A DNA stretch of 64,000 nucleotides. It comes from Tunturibacter empetritectus (GTDB lineage Bacteria; Acidobacteriota; Terriglobia; Terriglobales; Acidobacteriaceae). Position 1 is the first letter of the stretch, and the number at the start of each line of letters is the position of its first letter. The notes under the pieces were generated by a model. It ran no database searches. It was not told the DNA's origin and worked only from the letters and a program-made list of their open reading frames with translations. A program made the translations under genes and the position numbers. Shown here piece by piece: positions 42,330 through 51,092 of the stretch. The stretch is from positions 1,798,001-1,862,000 of the forward strand of contig NZ_CP132932.1 in assembly GCF_040358985.1 (NCBI RefSeq), written 5' to 3'.

Positions 42330-43292
42330 ATGACCACTGAACAACTCACTCCCAAACCTGAAGACACCACCCAAAAGCCCGCAGACCAAAAATCTTCTCC
42401 CAAGCCGTCCAAGGTCATCGCGGTCGTCAATCAAAAGGGCGGAGTCGGCAAGACCACCACTGCCATCAACCTCGCGGCAGCCCTGGCCCTCGAAGGCCTC
42501 AATACCCTTCTTATTGACTGCGACCCCCAGGCCAACTCCACCGGCGGCCTCGGTTTTGCCCGCGCCAGGGACGGCGAAGAAGCCCGCCTCAGCATCTACG
42601 ACATCCTCGTCGGCCAAACCACCATCGCTGAAGCCCTCCTCTCCACCGAGATCGACACCCTCAAGCTCATTCCCAGCAGCAAGAACCTCATCGGTGCCAC
42701 GCTCGAGCTCATCACCCTCGACCGCCGCGAGTACAAGCTCCGAGAAGCCATCGAGCCCATCCGCGGCGACTACCCGTTCATCCTCCTCGATTGCCCACCG
42801 GCCCTCGACCTCCTCACCCTCAACTCCCTTGTTGCCGCCGACAGCCTCCTCGTCCCCATGCAGGCCGAGTACTTCGCCCTCGAAGGCATCTCGGAGCTGA
42901 TGAGCACCCTGGACCGCGTCGGCCAGGCCTTCAACCCCGGCCTCGCGCTCGAGGGCGTCCTGCTCACCATGTACGACGACCGCACCAACCTCTCCCAGCA
43001 GGTCTCGGAGAATCTGCAGGCCTTCTTCGCCGACAAGCTCCTCAAGACCACAATCCCCCGCAACATCCGCCTGGCTGAAGCTCCCAGCCACGGCAAGCCC
43101 GTCTCGCTCTACGACCCCAGATCCCGCGGCTCCGAGGCCTACCGAGAGCTGGCCCTCGAACTCCTGACCCGCAACAAGATGGACAGCCCCGAAGAAAAGC
43201 GCCGCAAAGCAGCAGCCGCAGCAGCCGCAAGCTCGCTCAAGTCATTCAACAAGCCAGAAAAGAAGCCTCGCTTCTGGCAGTCCAGCAAATAG
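42330..43292 (+). CDS. parA: Chromosome-partitioning ATPase ParA
   Basis: A 320-residue ParA/Soj ATPase that works with ParB to separate origins. The deviant Walker A is KGGVGKTTTAINLAAAL, followed by LLIDCDPQANSTGGLG (Walker A'), YPFILLDCPPALDLLTLNSL and FFADKLLKTTIPRNIRLAEAPSHGKP. I chose the ATG at 42330. The frame is open upstream through the DnaA-box-like region but without family-like sequence. The first ~30 residues (TTEQLTPKPEDTT) are hydrophilic and extra compared with Soj. The C-terminus has a long Ala/Lys-rich tail. Confidence 0.96.
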   Translation: MTTEQLTPKPEDTTQKPADQKSSPKPSKVIAVVNQKGGVGKTTTAINLAAALALEGLNTLLIDCDPQANSTGGLGFARARDGEEARLSIYDILVGQTTIAEALLSTEIDTLKLIPSSKNLIGATLELITLDRREYKLREAIEPIRGDYPFILLDCPPALDLLTLNSLVAADSLLVPMQAEYFALEGISELMSTLDRVGQAFNPGLALEGVLLTMYDDRTNLSQQVSENLQAFFADKLLKTTIPRNIRLAEAPSHGKPVSLYDPRSRGSEAYRELALELLTRNKMDSPEEKRRKAAAAAAASSLKSFNKPEKKPRFWQSSK

Positions 43293-43304
43293 CAAAGAAA
43301 TTAC

Positions 43305-43404
43305 ACCCGACCAACGGGAGGGGAGACACAATCCGTTCAACTCAAACAAGGTAGACACGTCACGAAGTGACCGCACCACGCGTAGTGGGCCCGTCCGGCA
43401 GGAC
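43305..43404. repeat. Hairpin repeat copy 4 (half element) between parA and parB
   Basis: 100 bases equivalent to only the right arm of the full element. They start at the hairpin apex (CGACCAACGGGAGG), have a copy-specific middle, then GTCACGAAGTGAC, the small hairpin CCAC-GCGTA-GTGG, and the end GCCCGTCCGGCAGGAC. It starts 12 bases after the parA stop and ends 30 bases before the parB start. Confidence 0.88.
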
Positions 43405-43434
43405 AAATACTTCACACACAGAAAGTCACAAACG

Positions 43435-44352
43435 ATGCCAACCGCCACCGCAGATCCCAAACGTCGCGCCCTGGGCAAGGGCCTTGAATCTCTCCTCCCC
43501 CAGCGTCCTGCACCTGTATCACTCTCTGCAGCCGCAGCACAAATCTCAGAGCCAACCGGCAAGCCGCTCGAGATCCCACTCGACCAGATTGAACGCAACC
43601 CCTTCCAGACGCGCAGCCACTTCGACGAGGCCAAGCTAGCCGAACTGGCGCAGTCCATCGCTGCCTCAGGCGTAGTGCAACCCATTGTCGTGAGGCCACT
43701 TAGCGGAGGCCGCTATCAGCTCATCACCGGCGAGCGCCGCTGGCTGGCCAGTAAAAAAGCAAACAAGACCACCATCCCCTCCATCGTGCGTCAGGTCTCG
43801 GACGAGCAGACGCTCGAGATGACCATCGTCGAAAATCTTCAGCGCGCCGATCTCAACCCCATCGAACAGGCCCGCGCCTACCAACGCCTAAGCAGCGACT
43901 TCAAGATGACCCAGGAGCAGATGGCCGTCCGCACCGGCAAAGAGCGAGCAAGTGTAGCTAACTTCCTTCGTTTGTTGCGTTTACCGGAATCGGTCCAGCA
44001 AAAAGTGGAGTCCGGCGATCTCTCCTTCGGCCATGCCCGCACCCTCCTCGCGCTCGATTCGCCCGAAGCCATCACCACAGCCGCCCAAAAGGTGATGGCG
44101 CTGTCGCTCTCCGTCCGTCAGACCGAAAGCTACGTCCAGGGCCTTATCAACCCCGAGGCAAAGGAGAAGAAGGAGTCCAAGGCCGACGCGCAGCCCGAAG
44201 ACCCCAACGTCCGCGAAGCCCAGGACCGCCTGCGTCGCTCCCTCGGCCTCAAAGTGCGCATCGAGGACAAGAAGGGCAAAGGCCGCGTCATCATCGAGTA
44301 CTCCGGCCTCGAAGACTTCGACTCCATCCTCACCGCGCTAGGCGGACAGTAG
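43435..44352 (+). CDS. parB: Chromosome-partitioning protein ParB
   Basis: A 305-residue parS-binding CTPase. It starts with KRRALGKGLESLLP, the typical ParA-contacting N-terminus. The ParB/Srx domain has IPLDQIERNPFQTR, ASGVVQPIVVRPL, YQLITGERRW and ENLQRADLNPIEQARAY. An HTH domain follows (TQEQMAVRTGKERASVANFLRLLRLP), and the C-terminal dimerisation part ends the protein. No clear ribosome site precedes the ATG, and a hairpin repeat lies just upstream, so expression relative to parA may be altered. Its target sites are at 41513 and 42169. Confidence 0.96.
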   Translation: MPTATADPKRRALGKGLESLLPQRPAPVSLSAAAAQISEPTGKPLEIPLDQIERNPFQTRSHFDEAKLAELAQSIAASGVVQPIVVRPLSGGRYQLITGERRWLASKKANKTTIPSIVRQVSDEQTLEMTIVENLQRADLNPIEQARAYQRLSSDFKMTQEQMAVRTGKERASVANFLRLLRLPESVQQKVESGDLSFGHARTLLALDSPEAITTAAQKVMALSLSVRQTESYVQGLINPEAKEKKESKADAQPEDPNVREAQDRLRRSLGLKVRIEDKKGKGRVIIEYSGLEDFDSILTALGGQ

Positions 44353-44482
44353 TAGGCGGCCAGTAGTCTCGGGCATGCACTAAAGATCAAGGCACTAATA
44401 ATTCGGGCCGCGCTGGACAAGCACTCAAACAAGCACCCCAACAAACACCGAAGACTCTCGCAGACACGTCAGGAGACTCCAC

Positions 44483-45781
44483 ATGCGTCAAGTCCATCCC
44501 GTGAAACTATATTTATTCCTTTTTTTGTTACAAATTGCTTTTCTCAGCATCCACGCCCAAACGACACCCCGCATTCTCCTCCGCACCGGTCATCTCCTCG
44601 ACGTAAAGACCGGAGCCGAGCCTGCCGCGCAGACCATCATCGTCACCGGCGATCGCATCACCGCTATCGCACCCACGGCCACCACGCCGAAGCAAGCCGG
44701 TGACACCGAGATCGACCTCACTCGATACACCGTCATGCCCGGCCTCATCGACGTGCATACCCACCTCACCATGGCGACGAACTTCGACCCGTACTACGAA
44801 CTCTCCATGACTCCTGCCAAAGAGGCGATCATCGGGGTCGAAAATGCAAAGGTCACGCTTGAAGCCGGCTTCACCACGGTGCGCAATGTAGGCGCGAACG
44901 ACTTCACCGATGTCGCCCTCCGCGATGAGATCAACGCAGGCCACATCCCCGGCCCGCACATGCAAGTCTCCGGCCCCGCCCTCGGCATCACCGGCGGACA
45001 CATGGACGAGAACCTTCTCCCGTACGAGTACCACGTCCACGGCCAGGGCGTAGCCGACGGCATCCCCGCCGTTCAGCATCAGGTCCGCGAAAACATCAAG
45101 TACGGCGCCGACCTCATCAAGATCGGAGCCACCGGCGGCGTCCTCTCCAAGGGCGACGACCCGCAGGCATCGCAGTACACCCTCGAAGAGATGCAGGCCA
45201 TCGTAGCTGACGCACACCGTCTCGGGCGCAAGGTCGCAGCCCACGCACACGGAGCGCAAGGCATCCTCTTCGCCACCGAAGCAGGCGTCGACTCCATCGA
45301 ACACGGCAGCTACATCAACGACGAGGACATCGCCCTCATGAAGAAGAAGGGCACCTACCTCGTCCCGACGGCGTATCTCATCGATTGGGCGCAACAATAT
45401 GCGAACCTTCCTCCCATCTACGCTCAGAAGATGAAGGACGTCAGTGCAGTCGAGAAGGTGAACATCCGCCATGCCATTCAGTCCGGCGTCAAGATCGCCC
45501 TCGGCACCGACGCCGCCGTCTATCCGCACGGACTCAACGCGCATGAGGTCGATGTCTACGTCAATCAGTTCGGCATGTCTCCCCTGCAAGGCATTCAGAC
45601 CGGCACTCTCAACGCCGCCGACCTCATGGGATGGACCGATCGCGTCGGCTCCATCGATCCCGGCAAGTGGGCCGACCTCATCGCCATCGACGGCGACCCG
45701 CTCAAAGACGTCAAACTCCTCCAGCACGTCCCCTTCGTCATGAAGTCCGGCGTTGTCTACAAAGACGAGACACACAAGTAG
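44483..45781 (+). CDS. Exported amidohydrolase (imidazolonepropionase/prolidase-like)
   Basis: A 432-residue metal-dependent hydrolase with a signal peptide (KLYLFLFLLQIAFLSIHAQ). Metal and catalytic residues are visible in PGLIDVHTHLTM (HxH), GADLIKIGATGGVLS (bridging Lys region), KVAAHAHGAQGI, GVDSIEHGSYI and IALGTDAAVYPHG. This pattern is common in exported dipeptidase-like amidohydrolases of acidobacteria. The natural substrate, perhaps a dipeptide or cyclic amide, is not shown. AGGAG lies before the ATG. The methyltransferase-like gene follows after 24 bases. Confidence 0.85.
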   Translation: MRQVHPVKLYLFLFLLQIAFLSIHAQTTPRILLRTGHLLDVKTGAEPAAQTIIVTGDRITAIAPTATTPKQAGDTEIDLTRYTVMPGLIDVHTHLTMATNFDPYYELSMTPAKEAIIGVENAKVTLEAGFTTVRNVGANDFTDVALRDEINAGHIPGPHMQVSGPALGITGGHMDENLLPYEYHVHGQGVADGIPAVQHQVRENIKYGADLIKIGATGGVLSKGDDPQASQYTLEEMQAIVADAHRLGRKVAAHAHGAQGILFATEAGVDSIEHGSYINDEDIALMKKKGTYLVPTAYLIDWAQQYANLPPIYAQKMKDVSAVEKVNIRHAIQSGVKIALGTDAAVYPHGLNAHEVDVYVNQFGMSPLQGIQTGTLNAADLMGWTDRVGSIDPGKWADLIAIDGDPLKDVKLLQHVPFVMKSGVVYKDETHK

Positions 45782-45805
45782 CAGGAAAGAAATCGCCGGA
45801 TCAAT

Positions 45806-46522
45806 ATGAAAGCCTCAGCTCTTGAGTTTCGTCTTCGTTTCATCATCGGCATCGTCATTTATTTGCTCGGATTCATCGCCCCGTGGAACAGTCTGTTGCA
45901 CCTGGACTCCATCCGCACCTGGCAGTACCTCGCCGCATGGCCCGCGCGCAGTGGATGGCTCAGCTTCAGCGCTGCCACCATCATGGTTCTTGTTCTCGGC
46001 ATCTTCTGCGCTGTCGCCGGTGCGTTCCTGCGCACATGGGGCTCAGCGTACCTTGATCCCTCCATCGCTCGAGCTGGTGCGATGCACAGCGAAAGCGTCG
46101 TAGCGGCCGGTCCCTATCGTTATCTTCGCAATCCGCTCTACCTCGGCACCTTCTTCCACACCTTCGCCCTCGCACTCCTCATGCAGCCCAGCGGAGCCAT
46201 CTTCTGCATCGTCGCCATCGTTCTCTTCCAGCTGCGTCTCATCTTCGCAGAGGAGTCCTTCCTCACCGCAAAACTCGGCGCCCCCTATCTAGACTACTGC
46301 GCCAAGGTCCCACGCCTCTTTCCATCGCTCACTGCACGCATCCCCGCATCCCCAATGCGCCCATCATGGCCCACTGCATTCCTCTCCGAGATCTACATGT
46401 GGGGTGTCGCCATCTCCTTCGCGGCGCTCGGCTGGCGCTACAACTCTGTGCTCATCATCAAGGGGGTCCTCATCTCACTCGGCCTCTCCCTCATCGTCCG
46501 CGCCTTCCTCCCCAAGCGCTAG
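45806..46522 (+). CDS. Isoprenylcysteine-carboxyl/phospholipid methyltransferase-like membrane protein
   Basis: A 238-residue protein with about five membrane helices. The conserved SAM-binding segment is GPYRYLRNPLYLGTFFHTFALAL, followed by EESFLTAKLGAPYLDYCAKVPRLFP, the signature of ICMT/PEMT-type methyltransferases. The substrate could be a lipid or small hydrophobic acid. It is longer than the minimal family by two further C-terminal helices. It is probably co-transcribed with the upstream amidohydrolase (24-base gap). Confidence 0.82.
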   Translation: MKASALEFRLRFIIGIVIYLLGFIAPWNSLLHLDSIRTWQYLAAWPARSGWLSFSAATIMVLVLGIFCAVAGAFLRTWGSAYLDPSIARAGAMHSESVVAAGPYRYLRNPLYLGTFFHTFALALLMQPSGAIFCIVAIVLFQLRLIFAEESFLTAKLGAPYLDYCAKVPRLFPSLTARIPASPMRPSWPTAFLSEIYMWGVAISFAALGWRYNSVLIIKGVLISLGLSLIVRAFLPKR

Positions 46523-46605
46523 AAGGCGTCGAAGACGCGTCAGCCTCGATGGCAGATCGCGCCGTGCGCGCAGCACGCCTTTGCAGTTCTCGCCCATAAA
46601 GGGGA

Positions 46606-46647
46606 AACCCGCCGCGCCACACGATCAGATCGTGGACACAGCGGGTT
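46606..46647. terminator. Two-part hairpin between convergent genes
   Basis: AACCCGC (46606-46612) pairs with GCGGGTT (46641-46647), and inside it CACGATC-A-GATCGTG (46620-46634) forms a perfect 7-bp stem. It lies between the methyltransferase gene and the convergent HU gene. Confidence 0.55.
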
Positions 46648-46755
46648 AGTCTTTCTCGCGCTTCAGCAGCCTAAACTCTGAGGCGCGTCAATCGGGGAGG
46701 GCCTAATTCTGCGACACCATCGCACCAACTGGCGCACGCGAGCGTCGCTGTCGAA

Positions 46756-47052
46756 CTACTTCTTTACCGGTGCGATCGTGTCCTTGGCGACCTTGGCCAC
46801 GCGGAACTTCACCACGGTCTTGGCCTTGATCTTGATGGTCTCACCCGTCTGCGGGTTGCGGCCAAGACGCGCCTTGCGCTCTGCCTTTACCAGTTTGCCG
46901 ATACCAGGAATGGTGAACTCGCCATTCTTCTTGGTCTCTTTGACTGCGGTCTCTGCCAACAGTTCCAGGAAACCTGCGGTCTGCTTGTTGGTCAGTTCGA
47001 GCTTCTCCGCCAGGTGGCGAACCAGCGCTGTCTTTGTCATTCCCTTTGCCAT
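46756..47052 (-). CDS. HU/IHF-family DNA-binding protein
   Basis: A 98-residue histone-like protein. The N-terminal helices (MTKTALVRHLAEKLELTNKQ), ETKKNGEFTIPGIGKLVKAERKARLGRNPQTG (the beta-arm with the conserved GxGxF-like and RxGRNPxTG segments), and a Lys/Val-rich C-terminus match HU. It binds and bends DNA without strong specificity. I chose the ATG at 47052 with AAGGAG upstream. The frame continues upstream without family sequence. Confidence 0.93.
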   Translation of the reverse strand: MAKGMTKTALVRHLAEKLELTNKQTAGFLELLAETAVKETKKNGEFTIPGIGKLVKAERKARLGRNPQTGETIKIKAKTVVKFRVAKVAKDTIAPVKK

Positions 47053-47501
47053 GTATTGCTCCTTCTTGCTTTCGAAATAGAATTCTAAGGTCTGCTCGCC
47101 TTGCCCGCATAAAGATTTCGTAAACCGCATCCAGTTTTGCAATGCGAAATCACCAGTGTTCATGCGGGTGCGGAGAACCGTACCGCAATTCACCTTCAGC
47201 CTTTCCGCGCGCTTTGTCAACTCCCTTTCTTCGGTTTCCACAGGTTTTTTCCGGTTTTTCTCGGTTTTGTTCGAAAACAGGTACATTTTTCTCATAAATA
47301 ACCAAGAAAATCCCTGATTCTACGCGCAGGTTAACCAGTCGATCTATTCAGTCCCAGTGACGCGAGGTGCGTTTAGGGACGAATCTTTTTTGCCCCAAAA
47401 TCTCTCATTTGCGTAGCGATTAATAGAAATAAAATAAGGCACCTGAGAGATGCCATACGCAGTTCGGAACCTGACAACGCCGAAATACGTAACCAAAGTC
47501 T
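47053..47501. other. Divergent intergenic region between HU and a glycosyltransferase gene
   Basis: 449 bases without a convincing gene. They include a DnaA-box-like TTTCCACAGG near 47237, thymine-rich stretches, and an AT-rich patch near 47285-47315. It should hold the promoters of both genes. I see no clear hairpin. Confidence 0.4.
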
Positions 47502-49097
47502 ATGACCAGTACAAGCGACGCGTACCCCGGCGATCCGGCCGTCAAATCCGCTCTACGGCTTGCTGTTATCTTTGCGAGCGTCAAACTACTGCTCACCTTC
47601 GGACTCACTCTGTACACGCAGAAGATTGGCTACAGTTACTTCCGGGACGAGTTTTACTACATCGCCTGCGGGCGGCACCTGGCCTGGGGCTATGTGGACC
47701 ACGGTCCGGTGGTCGCGGTGCAGGCGAGGTTGGGCGAGCTACTATTTGGCGATTCGCTCTTTGCCATCCGCATTTTTTCCGCAATCGCGGGCGCGATCAT
47801 GGTGTTCCTCGGTGGTCTGGTCGCCTGGGCTCTCGGTGGTCGCCGGTCTGCGCAGGCGCTGGCCATGCTCGGACTGATCTGCTGCCCGCAGTACATCGGC
47901 GCCGATGGTTTTCTCTCGATGAACTCGTTCGAGCCGATGTTCTGGACGTTTTGCATACTGGCGCTCGTTCTGATGCAGAACGGGCGCCCTGAACGCTTCT
48001 GGTGGCCCATGCTTGGCATTGTCAGCGGCATTGGAATCCTCAACAAACCGTCCATGCCTATGTTTCTTGTTGCGCTTCTCCTGGGGCTATTGTGCACACC
48101 GGAACGTCGGGTGCTTTTCTCGCGATGGGCCTTGATTGGCATTCTCCTGATGCTTATCATCCCGCTGCCCTATGTCGCGTGGCAGTACGGAAATCACTGG
48201 CCCATGGCTGAATTTCTGCACAACGGCACGGTGCACCATAAGAACGTTACGCTGGGGCCGTTGGCGTTCTTTCTTGCGCAGTTTGCCAACATGCAGCCGG
48301 TGAACGCACTGCTGTGGGTCACCGGCGTTATCGCGCTTCTGCGCAGCAAGTCCATCCCCCGTGGTCGCTGGCTTGGGCTCGCGTTTATCTTCTTCTTCGC
48401 GATGGCCTTCCTTAGCCATGCGAAGGACTACTATCTGGCCCCAGTGTATCCCGCGTTCTTTGCTGCTGGTGCCATTGCCTGGGAACACCGCTTTGCAGCT
48501 TCTCGGCTTGTGCAGCGCTCAAGCATTTTTGCGTTTCCTGTGTTTGAAGCATTGCTCGTTGTCACTACAGCCATTGTTTTACCCATGGCCTCGCCTGTGC
48601 TAAAGCCGCAAACCTGGGTGCGCTACACGACGGCCCTGCATCTCCCCCACAACAACACTGAAAGGGCCGCAACCGGCCCTTTGCCTCAGTTCTTTGCCGA
48701 TCGCTTCGGCTGGCAGCAGGAAGCCAGTATCGTCATTGCCGGCTACCGTTCACTGACGCCTGAGCAACAGCAGCATGTGTGCATCTTCGGCAATAACTAT
48801 GGAGAGGCAGGCTCCATCGATTTCTTCAATCGTCTGCAGCATGCCGACCTTCCGCCGGCGATCAGTGGCCACAACACCTACTATCTCTGGGGATCACATC
48901 ATTGCGATCCCAACATAAGCATCGCCGTCATAGGCGATACGCCTGAGGAGATCGGCCAGAAATACTACAGTGTCATGGTGCTTGGCCATCTGAATAGTCC
49001 TTACGCGATGCCCTACGAACACAAGAACGTATACCTCCTTCGCAACCGGCGAGCGGATGCTCAGTTTCTCTGGTCTGACGAAAAGCATTACGACTAG
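47502..49097 (+). CDS. Family-39 type membrane glycosyltransferase
   Basis: A 531-residue protein with about ten to twelve membrane helices. The first periplasmic loop has YSYFRDEFYYIACGRHLAWGYVDHGPVVA. The acidic DE pair and the Asp-His are the hallmark of GT39/ArnT-PMT enzymes that transfer sugar from a polyprenyl phosphate to lipid or protein outside the membrane. A soluble C-terminal region of ~150 residues ends the protein (ATGPLPQFFADRFGWQQE, HNTYYLWGSHHCD). Donor and acceptor are unknown. No ribosome site is evident at the ATG. Confidence 0.82.
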   Translation: MTSTSDAYPGDPAVKSALRLAVIFASVKLLLTFGLTLYTQKIGYSYFRDEFYYIACGRHLAWGYVDHGPVVAVQARLGELLFGDSLFAIRIFSAIAGAIMVFLGGLVAWALGGRRSAQALAMLGLICCPQYIGADGFLSMNSFEPMFWTFCILALVLMQNGRPERFWWPMLGIVSGIGILNKPSMPMFLVALLLGLLCTPERRVLFSRWALIGILLMLIIPLPYVAWQYGNHWPMAEFLHNGTVHHKNVTLGPLAFFLAQFANMQPVNALLWVTGVIALLRSKSIPRGRWLGLAFIFFFAMAFLSHAKDYYLAPVYPAFFAAGAIAWEHRFAASRLVQRSSIFAFPVFEALLVVTTAIVLPMASPVLKPQTWVRYTTALHLPHNNTERAATGPLPQFFADRFGWQQEASIVIAGYRSLTPEQQQHVCIFGNNYGEAGSIDFFNRLQHADLPPAISGHNTYYLWGSHHCDPNISIAVIGDTPEEIGQKYYSVMVLGHLNSPYAMPYEHKNVYLLRNRRADAQFLWSDEKHYD

Positions 49098-49282
49098 CAA
49101 GCAATGCGCTCGAAATCACAGAATGGTCCTGAGAAGGCGGCTTTTGTTTACTAATTGTTCTTTCACCCGACCATAACTGGCCAAGCGCAACTGACCCATA
49201 CTTGTTTACTGGTTCCCCCGAATATTCACCCGCAATCAGTATGTGATATCTTCCTCCGCAGTAAACCCAAGGAGCGAAGTCC

Positions 49283-51022
49283 ATGCACAAAGCATTCTCC
49301 CCCTCGCGCGCCGCTGGTCCCCTCTCGTCCGTCTCAAAACTCCTTCTCCTCGCATCGCTCGCCATCGTCACCGCCTCTGCGCAGGTCGTTCCTGTTCCAC
49401 CGACTCCGCAGGTAGGCTCTTCGAACCCAGTCACCGCCGAGCCTCTCGTCTCCCGTCCCCACACCAAACCCTGCGTCGTCTCGCTTCTCAGCAACGCGGC
49501 CTTTGAGAACTTCAACGGAGCGCCCCTCACCTATGCTCCACCCTCAGCCTGCCCCGGCCCGTGGGCCAAGGTGGTCCTCACCGCCGACTTCACCGTCACC
49601 GCCGGCCGCCAGTTTGATCGCAGCGCCTGGTTCTATCTCGGCGACACCAACATCTTCTACGGCACCACCGCCGAACCCCGCGCCGCCCTCAGCCCCTCCT
49701 GGCACATCGAGCGCGACCTCACCGACCTCACCGCACTCTTCAAATCTCCGCAGACCGGCCTCGCCTCCATCGGCAACGTAGTTAACTCCACCTACACCGG
49801 CATCATCTACGCCAGCGCCGAGCTCGAGTTCTACCCCGCCTCCTGGCAGGCCCCCGCGCCCGTCACGCCTGACGTCATCGTCCCCGTCAGCTCCGGCAAC
49901 GGCCCCGTCACCCTCAACACCACCACCGATCAGGCGACCGCAACCTTGAACCTTCCGCGCAACGTAGAGAAGGTCTACCTTGACGTCATCTCTCAGAGCC
50001 AGATCGGTGACGAGTTCTGGTATCTCTGCGTCCCCACCCCGGTCGCAGGCGAGCTCGAAACCTGCGGCAACACCGCCTTTCGCGAGACCGAGATCTCCAT
50101 CGACGGTAAAGCCGCTGGCGTCGCTCCCGTCTATCCCTGGATCTACACCGGCGGCCTCGACCCCTACCTGTGGGAGCCCATCACCGGCGTCCAGACCCTC
50201 AACTTCAAGCCCTACCGTGTTGACCTCACACCCTTCGCCGGACTCCTCGCAGACGGCAGCCAGCACACCGTAGCGGTCAGCGTCTATAACGCCAACGGAT
50301 ACTTCCTCTCCACCGCCAATGTGCTCGTCTATACCGACCACGGCAGCAAAGAAGTCTCAGGCGGAGTCCTCAGCAACACCCTCACCGCCGCACCCAATCC
50401 CGAGATCGTCCAGAACCTCTCCACCGACTCCAGCGGCACCACCACCGGCACCGTCAACGTAGGCTCCAACCGCACCTTCTCCATCACGGGATACGTCAAC
50501 ACCTCACACGGCCGCGTCGAAACTACCGTCGCACAAAAAGTAAACTTCCTCAGCGCGCAGACCTTCGACGTCAACGTAGCCAACGGCCCCGAGATTCAGA
50601 ACCTCGTCCAAACCAGCACCGTAGACTCTGAGACCACAACCCGGGATGGCTTCCTCGTCGAGAAGACCTCGAAGCACATCTCCTTCCCGCTCACACTCGA
50701 CTACTCCTTCCTCAACAATCCCAACGGCACCTTCACTCAGGTAGTCTCTTCCAACCAGCAGGACCTCCACAACGAGGCGAAGTCCCTCAACGGCTTCCAA
50801 TACTTCCAGTCCAGCGCCAAAGAGCAGGTCAACTCGCAAGACACGCTGCAGTTCGACGCCAGCTTCAACGTAACGGCGCCCGGAGTAGGCAGTTCCAGCG
50901 CCTCCTACCGCAGCAACGACTCCCTCGGCGATTGCTACAGCAGGTCACTCACCGCCGCCAACCAGAAGCTAACCTCCGTCACCGACAACAAAGGCTGCCA
51001 CGACCACGACCACTGGTTCTAG
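49283..51022 (+). CDS. Exported peptide-N4-asparagine amidase A-like protein
   Basis: A 579-residue secreted protein: signal peptide (LLLLASLAIVTASAQ), then two beta-rich domains. The first (CPGPWAKVVLTADFTVTAGRQFDRSAWFYLG, DTNIFYGTTAEP) and second (EFWYLCVPTPVAGE, FRETEISIDG, GVAPVYPWIYTGG) follow the pattern of PNGase A from plants and fungi, which removes N-glycans from Asn. Such proteins are found in acidobacteria. The last ~150 residues are beta-rich and Cys-poor, ending in GDCYSRSL and a Cys-containing tail with DHDHW. AAGGAG lies before the ATG. Confidence 0.8.
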   Translation: MHKAFSPSRAAGPLSSVSKLLLLASLAIVTASAQVVPVPPTPQVGSSNPVTAEPLVSRPHTKPCVVSLLSNAAFENFNGAPLTYAPPSACPGPWAKVVLTADFTVTAGRQFDRSAWFYLGDTNIFYGTTAEPRAALSPSWHIERDLTDLTALFKSPQTGLASIGNVVNSTYTGIIYASAELEFYPASWQAPAPVTPDVIVPVSSGNGPVTLNTTTDQATATLNLPRNVEKVYLDVISQSQIGDEFWYLCVPTPVAGELETCGNTAFRETEISIDGKAAGVAPVYPWIYTGGLDPYLWEPITGVQTLNFKPYRVDLTPFAGLLADGSQHTVAVSVYNANGYFLSTANVLVYTDHGSKEVSGGVLSNTLTAAPNPEIVQNLSTDSSGTTTGTVNVGSNRTFSITGYVNTSHGRVETTVAQKVNFLSAQTFDVNVANGPEIQNLVQTSTVDSETTTRDGFLVEKTSKHISFPLTLDYSFLNNPNGTFTQVVSSNQQDLHNEAKSLNGFQYFQSSAKEQVNSQDTLQFDASFNVTAPGVGSSSASYRSNDSLGDCYSRSLTAANQKLTSVTDNKGCHDHDHWF

Positions 51023-51050
51023 CAATTAAGCGCAAACCCGCACCTGTCCT

Positions 51051-51083
51051 CTCGTCCATCGTGCAACTCGCGCGGTGGACGAG
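51051..51083. terminator. Hairpin between convergent genes
   Basis: CTCGTCCATCG (51051-51061) and CGGTGGACGAG (51073-51083) form an 11-bp stem with one G-U pair and an 11-base loop. It lies between the PNGase A-like gene and the convergent oxidoreductase. There is no T tract. Confidence 0.5.
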
Positions 51084-51092
51084 CGACACCCT

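Noticed and set aside
47053..47295. Upstream extension of the HU frame
   Set aside because: HU proteins are about 90-100 residues and AAGGAG marks the ATG at 47052. The extension has no family-like sequence.
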